From CAIVAT01 sp964628215 (GTDB lineage: Bacteria; Bacteroidota; Bacteroidia; Bacteroidales; FEN-979), in NCBI GenBank assembly GCA_964628215.1, contig CAZVNF010000065.1, positions 1-20,178 on the forward strand: a stretch of 20,178 nt of DNA, in the 5' to 3' direction. A program made the translations under genes and the position numbers. Below the pieces are notes generated by a model. The model saw only the letters and a list, made by a program, of their open reading frames with translations. It made no database searches and had not been told where the DNA came from. Shown here one piece after another: positions 6,094 to 13,127 of this stretch (position 1 is the stretch's first letter; each line of letters begins with the position of its first letter).

Positions 6094-7635
6094 TTGTCTG
6101 ATAATAAAAAATATACACTTTTTCTCATTTCACCGCGGCAAAGGTTTGTTAATTATCCGGCGCATAGTGAGATGGCCAAGATGTTTGGCAAGAAAAGGCT
6201 GATGATCCCATTGGCGCTGCCTACCATTGCTTCGCTTACCCCTGACCATTACAGGATTCATATTTACGATGAAGAGATCGAACAACTTCCCAAAAAAGTA
6301 CAGCCTGATATTGTTGGGATCACCACACTGGCTGCCACCGGCAAGCGTGCTTTTGAACTTGGCGACTATTACCGGGCCCTGGGTGTCAAAGTGATTTATG
6401 GCGGTCCATATGCTTCGTTCATGAGAGAGGAGGCCCTGAAGCATGGTGACTGCGTGATAGCCGGTGAAGCAGAAGGCAAATGGGAACAGGCATTGAAAGA
6501 TTTTGAAGCAGGTTGTTTGAAATCAGTCTATGAATCAGAAACGTACGTCGACTACAAAACCCAAAAACCACCCCGCTGGGATTTGGTAAATACCCACCGG
6601 ATTTTTCAGTTAGCTATCCAGGTTTCACGAGGGTGCCCGTTTAACTGTGATTTTTGCCTTGTATCCAAAAATTTCGGAAGGAAGATGCGCTACCGGGATA
6701 TAGATAACGTAGTGGAAGAGATACGCGCAGCGCCGTCAAAATATTTTTTCTTCGTTGATGACAACCTTACCATCAATAAAAAATATGCAAAGGAGCTGAT
6801 GCGGGCTGTCATCCCCCTGAAAATATCATGGGGATGCATGTGCAGTCTCGATGTGGCTACAGATGAGGAGCTTCTCGGCTTGATGGCTGAAGCAGGGTGT
6901 TTCAATATTCTGGTCGGTTTTGAATCACTCAATCCGGCCAGCCTGGACGAATCACAAAAACATCACAACCGTGGCGGTAGTATCTACGCTGAGGCTATAC
7001 GTAAAATTCAATCTTTTGGCATTCATATCAATGCCAGCTTTGTGGTTGGTTTTGATAATGACACACTGGAGGAATTCGACCGTATTTTTGATTTTACCAT
7101 GCAGCATAACCTGCCCAATGTCAACCTTCACCTGCTGAATGCTCCTCCCGGTACTGAGACCCACCGGAAATTCAATGAGGAAGGGCGATTACTTTCCTGT
7201 GATCCTGAATTAGGCGTAGGCCACTTCCCTACCCTGCACTATATGAACATGTCGCAGATTGAAATCTTTGACAAATATATGGAGACAGTTTCGAAGCTTT
7301 ACTCTTTCGACACAATCAGAAAAAAAGGAGAAGCGCTGCTGGGCAATGGAGCTTTTACGAAACCAGGTGGAGAAATATCAGCCCGGATGAAAGCCCGCCT
7401 CTCCTGGATCACGTTTAAGGAATTCGTACTCACACGTGACCCCGACCGGAAAAAATTGTTTAAGTTTATCGTACATCTCATTCGTACAAAGCAGATTGCC
7501 ATAGATAAAGGCCTTGGTTTTTTATTGTCGATGCTGGGGTATAACCGGCACATCAGGGAACATCAGAGGCACATGGCCGAATACCGGAAAATTGTTATGG
7601 ATCAGGACCAGGGAGCATGGAAAAAGGAATTATGA
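6094..7635 (+). CDS. B12-binding-type radical SAM protein (class B-like), first of three
   Basis: The product is 513 residues from a TTG codon at 6094. No in-frame ATG exists between the upstream stop (6043-6045) and the B12-type domain, so TTG is the best start. Residues 1-150 resemble the cobalamin-binding Rossmann domain of class B enzymes (LFLISPRQRF, VGITTLAATG, GGPYAS, GEAEG). The radical SAM core has CPFNCDFC with Cys181, Cys185 and Cys188 to bind the 4Fe-4S cluster, then FFFVDDN and GFESLNP. The C-terminal 130 residues resemble the DUF4070-type tail found in lipid-modifying members such as the hopanoid methylase HpnP; this is from memory and tentative. Such enzymes methylate, cyclise or rearrange unactivated carbons. 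The gene ends in ATGA with the dehydrogenase start. Confidence 0.87.
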   Translation: MSDNKKYTLFLISPRQRFVNYPAHSEMAKMFGKKRLMIPLALPTIASLTPDHYRIHIYDEEIEQLPKKVQPDIVGITTLAATGKRAFELGDYYRALGVKVIYGGPYASFMREEALKHGDCVIAGEAEGKWEQALKDFEAGCLKSVYESETYVDYKTQKPPRWDLVNTHRIFQLAIQVSRGCPFNCDFCLVSKNFGRKMRYRDIDNVVEEIRAAPSKYFFFVDDNLTINKKYAKELMRAVIPLKISWGCMCSLDVATDEELLGLMAEAGCFNILVGFESLNPASLDESQKHHNRGGSIYAEAIRKIQSFGIHINASFVVGFDNDTLEEFDRIFDFTMQHNLPNVNLHLLNAPPGTETHRKFNEEGRLLSCDPELGVGHFPTLHYMNMSQIEIFDKYMETVSKLYSFDTIRKKGEALLGNGAFTKPGGEISARMKARLSWITFKEFVLTRDPDRKKLFKFIVHLIRTKQIAIDKGLGFLLSMLGYNRHIREHQRHMAEYRKIVMDQDQGAWKKEL

Positions 7636-8657
7636 ACAGGATTAAACAAATCGGTATTATCGGTGAGGGGAAAATGGGAACAGGTATTTTTCAATACCTG
7701 CTCGATTTCGACCTTGACCTTGTATGGATTTGCAGTGCTGATGCAGACACGAACAAACTGAACCGGCAATTTATCCGGCGTATCAATCGCTCTTTTGAAG
7801 CAGGAATCATTTCCCGGCACCAGTTTGACACATTACAAAATACATTGATTACCAATGACCTGTCAGCTCTCAGGCAGTGTGATCTGATCATTGAAGCCAT
7901 TCCCGAGTCGGTACAACTAAAAAAGGATGTATTTGAACGACTCAATATCATTGCTAAGCCCGAAGCAATTTTCACTTCAAACTCATCTTCTATAAACCCT
8001 TCAGAAATTGCCCCGCCGGGTGAAAGGGCAGGAAAATTCGCAGGACTCCATTTTTTTTATCCTGTTGCACTGAAAAACATTGTGGAGTTGACTGTCAGTG
8101 CTGAAACAACCACAGGAACCATCGGGCTTATTGAATCCTTTCTCCACCAGATTCAACGACGGTTTATAACCCTTGATGAGCAAAACAGTTTCCTTCTGAA
8201 CAAGATTTATCTTGATTTTCAAAATGAAGCTTTTCTGATGGTTGTGGCCGGAAAATGCAGCATTGCTCAGATGGATCAACTGGTCAGGAACCATTTTTTT
8301 CCATTCGGTGTATTTGATTTCTGCGACAGTGTAGGACTTGACACCATGCACCTGTCCATTCTCAATTATACCCGGGATTATCCTGATAAGATGCATTACT
8401 CCCGGTTCACTGATACTTTGCATGAACTGGTTTCACAAGACAAACTGGGAAAGAAAACCGGAACAGGCTTTTACACATATCCTATGGTGGAAGTAAATGT
8501 TGAGGAACCGTTAAATGCAAGAGAAATCCAGGGCCATCTGAATCAGGTATGGATTGCCTCTTCAAAGCGATTTACCTCACAGGCAAAACTTCCGGCTCAT
8601 GAGGTAAATCACGCGATTCTGGAATATTTTGGCACTTCCGGCGGGCCTTTGGAATAG
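7632..8657 (+). CDS. 3-hydroxyacyl-CoA dehydrogenase-family protein
   Basis: The product is 341 residues from the ATG at 7632, which overlaps the previous stop (ATGA) and has AAGGAA just upstream; an in-frame ATG at 7617 is the alternative. The NAD-binding motif GEGKMG begins at Gly11. SNSSS (116-120) supplies the catalytic Ser and LHFFYP (139-144) the catalytic His140, with Glu152 twelve residues later as in human HAD; LLNK supplies the Asn. The usual HFFNP reads HFFYP. The C-terminal dimerisation domain is present (FPFGVFDFCDSVGLD, KLGKKTGTGFY). The family interconverts 3-hydroxyacyl and 3-ketoacyl thioesters. As no FabG is visible in this locus, it could act in the reductive direction as the beta-keto reductase, which is inference. 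Confidence 0.88.
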   Translation: MNRIKQIGIIGEGKMGTGIFQYLLDFDLDLVWICSADADTNKLNRQFIRRINRSFEAGIISRHQFDTLQNTLITNDLSALRQCDLIIEAIPESVQLKKDVFERLNIIAKPEAIFTSNSSSINPSEIAPPGERAGKFAGLHFFYPVALKNIVELTVSAETTTGTIGLIESFLHQIQRRFITLDEQNSFLLNKIYLDFQNEAFLMVVAGKCSIAQMDQLVRNHFFPFGVFDFCDSVGLDTMHLSILNYTRDYPDKMHYSRFTDTLHELVSQDKLGKKTGTGFYTYPMVEVNVEEPLNAREIQGHLNQVWIASSKRFTSQAKLPAHEVNHAILEYFGTSGGPLE

Positions 8658-8700
8658 AGCAATGAGGTGAATAATTTTTCTTTCCTTTGCAAATTCAACC

Positions 8701-8708
8701 TATCTTTG
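8701..8708 (+). promoter_or_regulatory. Bacteroidetes -7 promoter element (TANNTTTG)
   Basis: TATCTTTG is an exact match and lies 19 bp before the ATG at 8728. No convincing TTTG is seen at the -33 spacing, although TTTG occurs closer at 8686-8689. It would start a transcript for the haem protein, ketosynthase and onward. Confidence 0.6.
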
Positions 8709-8727
8709 TAAAAATAATCCTTGAATC

Positions 8728-9120
8728 ATGAAAAGAATTGCGCTGTTCACTCTTATTTCACTGGGTGTTTTGATTGCAGTTGTGCTGGTTATGAATCCAC
8801 GCGAAGCATTCAGTTCAAAGAAACCCATGCCTGCCGGCCCGGGAACCGAACTTTCTGACAGTGTACAGAAATTCGTGCAGAAAGCCTGTATGGATTGTCA
8901 TGCAGATGATGGATCATCTATGGCAAGGGGAAAAGTTAATTTCTCAAAATGGAACACCTATGATGCTGAAAAGCAGTCAAAAAAGGCGAATGCCATATGT
9001 AAGGAGCTGACTAAAGGCGACATGCCTCCAAAAAAATGGCGTGCCAACAACCCCAATGATGTTCCTACCCAGGCTGAGGTGGATATGATTTGCCGGTGGG
9101 CAAAAAGTTTGCAAAAATAA
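8728..9120 (+). CDS. Small membrane-anchored haem-binding (cytochrome c-like) protein
   Basis: The product is 130 residues. It has an N-terminal signal or membrane anchor (residues 5-22, hydrophobic, after MKR) and one CxxCH haem c motif, CMDCH, with Cys54, Cys57 and His58. Met99 in KGDMPPKKW is a likely distal haem ligand. The overall pattern fits the single-haem Haem_bd type domain common in Bacteroidota. The protein should act outside the cytoplasmic membrane as an electron carrier. Its place in an acyl-chain operon is unusual: it has its own promoter, and its stop lies only 8 bp before the ketosynthase ATG, so the two are likely co-transcribed. It may serve an exported lipid or simply be a neighbour; the sequence does not decide. 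Confidence 0.78.
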   Translation: MKRIALFTLISLGVLIAVVLVMNPREAFSSKKPMPAGPGTELSDSVQKFVQKACMDCHADDGSSMARGKVNFSKWNTYDAEKQSKKANAICKELTKGDMPPKKWRANNPNDVPTQAEVDMICRWAKSLQK

Positions 9121-9128
9121 ATCGTCTG

Positions 9129-10352
9129 ATGTCAAAAGAAGTAGTGATTACAGGGATGGGCATAATCTCCTCCCTGGGTTTATCATTGGCAGAAAACTGG
9201 CAAAATATCATTACCGGGAAAAGTGGTGTAAAAAACATCACCTTATTTGATGCCAGTACATTAGCCACAAGAATTGCCGGTGAAGTATCTCCCGGATTTG
9301 AAGAACTTTCCCGAACTTATATTAAAAAACGAGCCGGAAGTCAGATGACAAGGGTTACCCGGATGTGCCTGACCGCTGCAAAAATAGCTGTTGGAGATTC
9401 CGGCATCGATTTCACTCAGGTCGACCGTTCGCGATGTGGAGTGATCATCGGTGTGGTGAATACGGGAAATTCAAGTGTTGAAAAGGAGACAACCACCCAG
9501 AATACGGTTTTTAAAACCATGACGAACTCCATGCCGGCATGGATATCGCTTGAATACCAGCTGATGGGACCTGCTTTTGCTGTAAATACTGCCTGTGCAT
9601 CATCAGCCTATGCAATTTCATTGGGATATGAAATGATAAAAAATGGTCAGGCAGATGTCGTTATCGTCGGGGGAGCCGATTCTATTATAAATTATGAGGA
9701 GATCGAGGGATTTAATGCGCTGTATGCATTATCTGTGGCCAATGAGACTCCGGAAGAGGCCAGTAAACCATTTTCAAAAGACCGGGATGGATTTGTGATC
9801 GGTGAAGGTGCGGGAGTTCTGGTTCTCGAGTCAAAAGAGCATGCGGCAGGCAGAAATGCCTCCATATATGCCCAGGTTGCAGGATATGCAATTACCAGTG
9901 AGGGACACAACATTATGGCGCCTAAGAATGATGGGGAAGGCATGGCACAAACCATTGAATCAGCCATTAAAAATGCAGGTATCCGGCCGGAAGAGGTAGG
10001 ATATATCAATGCACACGGCACCTCCACTGAATTGAATGACCGGTATGAAACCATGGCCATTAAAAAGGTTTTCGGGGATCATGCCTACAGGTTGGCCGTA
10101 TCCTCTTCTAAATCGATGCTGGGACATACCATCGGAGCTGCCGGTGCTATTGAAGCAATCATTACCGCTATGAGCCTGAAAGAGGGTATCCTCCCTCCCA
10201 CTATCAATTACAATCATCCTGACCCCGACCTGGACCTGGATTATGTACCAAATTACGCGAGAAAAGCCGGAATCGGGGTGGCTTTGTCAAACTCGTTTGG
10301 CTTTGGTGGTCATAATGCAACGCTTGTGCTGAAAAAACACCCGATTTTATAA
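9129..10352 (+). CDS. Beta-ketoacyl-ACP synthase II (FabF-like)
   Basis: The product is 407 residues, the usual length for FabF. I chose the ATG at 9129 because MSKEVVITGMG starts the conserved first strand; an in-frame GTG at 9090 lies inside the haem-protein gene. The catalytic triad is intact: Cys156 in NTACASS, His296 in NAHGTST and His333 in MLGHTIGAAG. GEGAG and the C-terminal NSFGFGGHNA also match. It should catalyse decarboxylative condensation of an ACP-bound extender with an acyl chain in the cytoplasm, making it the one clearly elongation-competent condensing enzyme here. No adjoining chain-length-factor partner is present, so it probably works as a homodimer. The ACP gene follows after 97 bp with its own promoter. 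Confidence 0.92.
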   Translation: MSKEVVITGMGIISSLGLSLAENWQNIITGKSGVKNITLFDASTLATRIAGEVSPGFEELSRTYIKKRAGSQMTRVTRMCLTAAKIAVGDSGIDFTQVDRSRCGVIIGVVNTGNSSVEKETTTQNTVFKTMTNSMPAWISLEYQLMGPAFAVNTACASSAYAISLGYEMIKNGQADVVIVGGADSIINYEEIEGFNALYALSVANETPEEASKPFSKDRDGFVIGEGAGVLVLESKEHAAGRNASIYAQVAGYAITSEGHNIMAPKNDGEGMAQTIESAIKNAGIRPEEVGYINAHGTSTELNDRYETMAIKKVFGDHAYRLAVSSSKSMLGHTIGAAGAIEAIITAMSLKEGILPPTINYNHPDPDLDLDYVPNYARKAGIGVALSNSFGFGGHNATLVLKKHPIL

Positions 10353-10383
10353 CTCATGCCGGCCGAAGGTTGGTCAAGGTTAA

Positions 10384-10407
10384 ACTGCACTAAAGCACCC
10401 TTGCAGT
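10384..10407 (+). promoter_or_regulatory. Possible operator dyad over the -33 region
   Basis: ACTGCA at 10384-10389 is inversely repeated as TGCAGT at 10402-10407, with 12 bp between. The right arm overlaps the putative -33 TTG at 10401-10403. The spacing suits a dimeric regulator, but a 6-bp dyad can occur by chance. Confidence 0.3.
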
Positions 10408-10430
10408 AAACTAAAAATATTATAATTTTG
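10400..10430 (+). promoter_or_regulatory. Bacteroidetes promoter for ACP gene
   Basis: TAATTTTG at 10423-10430 matches TANNTTTG exactly. CTTG at 10400-10403 lies 19 bp upstream, at the expected -33 spacing. This is the best-formed promoter in the window, 19 bp ahead of the ACP start, and would also serve the acyltransferase gene. Confidence 0.7.
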
Positions 10431-10449
10431 CAAAAAAAGTAAAGAAATC

Positions 10450-10758
10450 ATGGCTATAATAACGGATAATATCAGGAACGAAGTCAAAGAGGTTGTTTAC
10501 AGTTTTTTTTCTGAAGAATGTGAAGTTGATCTTGAAAAGATTACCGACAATACCAGTATCATCAATGACCTTGATGGAGACTCCCTTATGTTTCTGGAAC
10601 TGATAGAAATTTTTAAGAAAAAATACAACCTCGATATTGAATTGAAAGTCATTGGCAAATATGCTGTAAAACACCCCGTGTCCACCATCGGGCAATTGAT
10701 TACCATGCAATTGCTCATTATTGAACATGAGAACAGGCTGCTCGAACTGGATCAATAA
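10450..10758 (+). CDS. Acyl carrier protein
   Basis: The product is 102 residues, longer than the usual 78-80. The phosphopantetheine site is LDGDSLMFLEL with Ser45 as the attachment residue; DSL is the canonical core with acidic flanks. Helix I contains VKEVVYSFFSEE. The C-terminal 20 or so residues (MQLLIIEHENRLL) form an amphipathic tail beyond the four-helix bundle. It should carry the growing chain of this locus after activation by a phosphopantetheinyl transferase, which is not encoded here. It has its own promoter, consistent with the high level an ACP needs. The acyltransferase gene begins 15 bp downstream. Eight T in a row (10503-10510) fall in the coding sequence. Confidence 0.88.
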   Translation: MAIITDNIRNEVKEVVYSFFSEECEVDLEKITDNTSIINDLDGDSLMFLELIEIFKKKYNLDIELKVIGKYAVKHPVSTIGQLITMQLLIIEHENRLLELDQ

Positions 10759-10773
10759 ACTGAAAGTATCAAT

Positions 10774-11682
10774 TTGTCTGATAATCATTTAGCTTTCATT
10801 TTTCCTGCATTTACAAGCGATTATTCCGATCCTCCAGGGAGAAATCTGCCCGGATTCGAATCCCTGTTTATGAAATTGCTGACCAGGGCCGCTGATTGCA
10901 TTGAACCGGAACTCGCAGGTTTTTCCTTCACTGAAAATGCCCTGCCCGAAAATGAGTTATATGCTCAGTATCTCACATATATTTACAGTTGCACCGCTTC
11001 AGAAATAATCCGTGAAACAGGTTGGTCACCCCTGATTTCAGCGGGATACAGCATGGGTATTTATGCAGCTCTTTTTCACACCGGATCTGTTTCATTTGAA
11101 TCCGGATTATTACTTATACACTCGGCATACCGGTCATTGAAGGAGGCCCTGCCTGATCAGAATTATGGCATGGGAACACTTATCGGACTGAATGGCAGCG
11201 ATATCCGGCAGATAATTGATCAATTCTCCCTGAAAGTAGAAATCACAAATCAGAATGCTTCCCATTCCTTTGTAGTATCGGGAAATGGAAAGGATATTGA
11301 AAAACTAATGGAACTTGCTAAAAATGAAGGTGCTTTGCATGTGCGTGAACTTCCGGTCGGGATACCCTACCACTCCGGTTTATTGAAGCATGGAGCCGAT
11401 GATTTTGCCCGCCAGGTGATCAGTTTGAAAATCGATGCGCCCAAAACCCCGGTCATCTCCATGATCGATCAGATACCTTTGACAACCTCTGATTTGGTAA
11501 GGAACGAACTGGTCAGAAACCTTTTTACCCCCTTGAACTGGTTTGAGATGATGAAATATTTACTTTCAAAAAATATCACCCATTTTATTGAATGCGGGCC
11601 CTCCCGGGGATTGGCCAGAAATGCAAAGTTCATCAATGGAAATTACCACTTTTACACATTAAATTCCATTCCTGCAATTTAA
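10774..11682 (+). CDS. FabD-like acyltransferase lacking the malonate-binding Arg
   Basis: The product is 302 residues from a TTG codon at 10774; no in-frame ATG lies between the upstream stop and the domain start. The FabD fold is clear: AGYSMGIYAAL holds the nucleophile Ser93 and VGIPYHSGLL the catalytic His200. Two positions differ from E. coli FabD. GHSLG is GYSMG. At the Arg117 position, which binds the carboxylate of malonyl-CoA, the ungapped alignment LIHSAYRSLKEALP against LVEMRGKFMQEAVP puts Ala118. Substrate may therefore be a monocarboxylic acyl group, or the enzyme may be an acyl hydrolase; an Arg elsewhere (Arg120) could compensate. It follows the ACP by 15 bp and ends before a convergent radical SAM gene. 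Confidence 0.85.
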   Translation: MSDNHLAFIFPAFTSDYSDPPGRNLPGFESLFMKLLTRAADCIEPELAGFSFTENALPENELYAQYLTYIYSCTASEIIRETGWSPLISAGYSMGIYAALFHTGSVSFESGLLLIHSAYRSLKEALPDQNYGMGTLIGLNGSDIRQIIDQFSLKVEITNQNASHSFVVSGNGKDIEKLMELAKNEGALHVRELPVGIPYHSGLLKHGADDFARQVISLKIDAPKTPVISMIDQIPLTTSDLVRNELVRNLFTPLNWFEMMKYLLSKNITHFIECGPSRGLARNAKFINGNYHFYTLNSIPAI

Positions 11683-11712
11683 CCGGGGGTATTGCATCAT
11701 ATTCTCCCGGTT
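11681..11712. terminator. Shared stem-loop between convergent genes
   Basis: AACCGGGGG (11681-11689) pairs with CTCCCGGTT (11704-11712) with one G-U, across a 14-nt loop. It overlaps the acyltransferase stop codon and the 3' end of the minus-strand radical SAM gene. T tracts are short on both sides, so it is a weak bidirectional terminator candidate. Confidence 0.45.
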
Positions 11713-13127
11713 TCTCTCCATTTAACTCTGATTCTCAGCAGAGTCCTGAACATGGGTTCATCCTTCGGCAATTGTTTGCGAAGTTCAATTGCTTCTTTAA
11801 TCATTTCGGCAGGAGGGGCGGTTTCCAGGGCATGAATGCAGTGATGACGGACTTTTGAAGCCTGATAAATCAACTGGTCGAGGCGGGCTTTTCCAATCAG
11901 CGGCGAGTAATAATATGCCGGGGGGTGAAATACTGATTGGGCTGTAGTGATCATTCCCTCCTGCAAGGCTATGGAACAGAGAGGCGTGTTTGGATAGATC
12001 CTCAGTCCGGCATTCATATACACCAGATCATCAGGGTTGATGAAATTATCAATAAATTCAAGTGTTTCCCGAAAAGTTTCTTCATCCTCCCCTGGCCCGC
12101 CGAAAAGGAAAAACCACATCGTCGGGATGTTAAATTTCCTGATCCAGCCGGCCATCCTTTCAATTTCGGGCAAACCGAAGCCTTTGCAGAGGTTCCCGAG
12201 CATTTGGGGTGAAGCGGTATCGGGAGTAACATCAATTTGCACAAATCCGGCAGCGACCATCAGTTCAAAGAGTTCCTCACTGGCATGCCGCGGATTGATT
12301 CCCATGGTTCTCAGTTTGACACTGACCTTGCGGAGTATGATCTCCCGGCAAATCGATTCTGCATGCCCTTTCGGGTCATTGAAAGTTGAATCAACGAATT
12401 CAAAGGTAACATTTCCCAGCCGCTGGTAAGCCTGTTCTATCTCATCCACTATATCGGTAGGCGTCCTCGGCCGGAATTTCCGGCCTTCTATCATGGGATA
12501 GGAACAATAAATGCATCCGTGTGAGCATCCCCTTTTCGTTTGAATAGAATAAACACCTTTCTGCCGGTAAGGGGCAAAATCAATCCATTTATCCACCTCG
12601 GTAAACCTGCCCGGAACGGGTTTGAGAAAATGATATGCATTTCCGGTCTGGACCTCCAATCCATTTAACGTGATAATATTCGGAAGATCAGCCGTATTCT
12701 GATGGCCCAGGATGCGCTCCAGTAAAACCGGCAGAATGGCTTCAGCTTCGCCAACAATTCCGAAGTCGGCTCCTGTCATTTTCATTAATTCAACCGGAAA
12801 CATGCTGAATCCGCTGCCGCCCAAAATCAACGGAACTCCGGTTACCGCTTTAACCGGCCTGATGAATTTTTCAAGAATCCCATCCACATAAAATATTTCA
12901 CGATCCATTACCACATCATCGATATTTCTGATGCTAAAGCCTATAATGTCGGGATTAACCTCCTTTACCATTGTGATAAGGTTTTGCCCTTCATCAAAAA
13001 CCCCATCATACAGATGCACCTCGTACTGATCCCTGAGCGCAGCAGCCAGCATGCATAAGCCAAGCGGCGGCACCGGATACGGTGCTTTCTCGATATTGGT
13101 GTTTACCAGTAAAATCTTGTACATCAT
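11697..13127 (-). CDS. B12-binding-type radical SAM protein, third of three
   Basis: The product is 476 residues if it starts at the ATG whose first base is 13127. That ATG overlaps the previous stop (ATGATG), and a second ATG follows directly; an earlier in-frame ATG at 13157 would add ten residues unlike the family. The N-terminal region is a B12-type Rossmann domain (YKILLVNTN, PPLGLCMLAAAL, DIIGFSIRN, LGGSGFS, GEAEA). The radical SAM core has CSHGCIYC with Cys201, Cys205 and Cys208, then FEFVDSTFN and WFFLFGGPGE. Substrate is unknown. It forms a two-gene minus-strand operon with the next radical SAM gene and converges on the acyltransferase gene. The B12 call rests on domain layout, as class B enzymes lack a conserved cobalt-ligand His. 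Confidence 0.85.
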   Translation of the reverse strand: MMYKILLVNTNIEKAPYPVPPLGLCMLAAALRDQYEVHLYDGVFDEGQNLITMVKEVNPDIIGFSIRNIDDVVMDREIFYVDGILEKFIRPVKAVTGVPLILGGSGFSMFPVELMKMTGADFGIVGEAEAILPVLLERILGHQNTADLPNIITLNGLEVQTGNAYHFLKPVPGRFTEVDKWIDFAPYRQKGVYSIQTKRGCSHGCIYCSYPMIEGRKFRPRTPTDIVDEIEQAYQRLGNVTFEFVDSTFNDPKGHAESICREIILRKVSVKLRTMGINPRHASEELFELMVAAGFVQIDVTPDTASPQMLGNLCKGFGLPEIERMAGWIRKFNIPTMWFFLFGGPGEDEETFRETLEFIDNFINPDDLVYMNAGLRIYPNTPLCSIALQEGMITTAQSVFHPPAYYYSPLIGKARLDQLIYQASKVRHHCIHALETAPPAEMIKEAIELRKQLPKDEPMFRTLLRIRVKWRETGRI

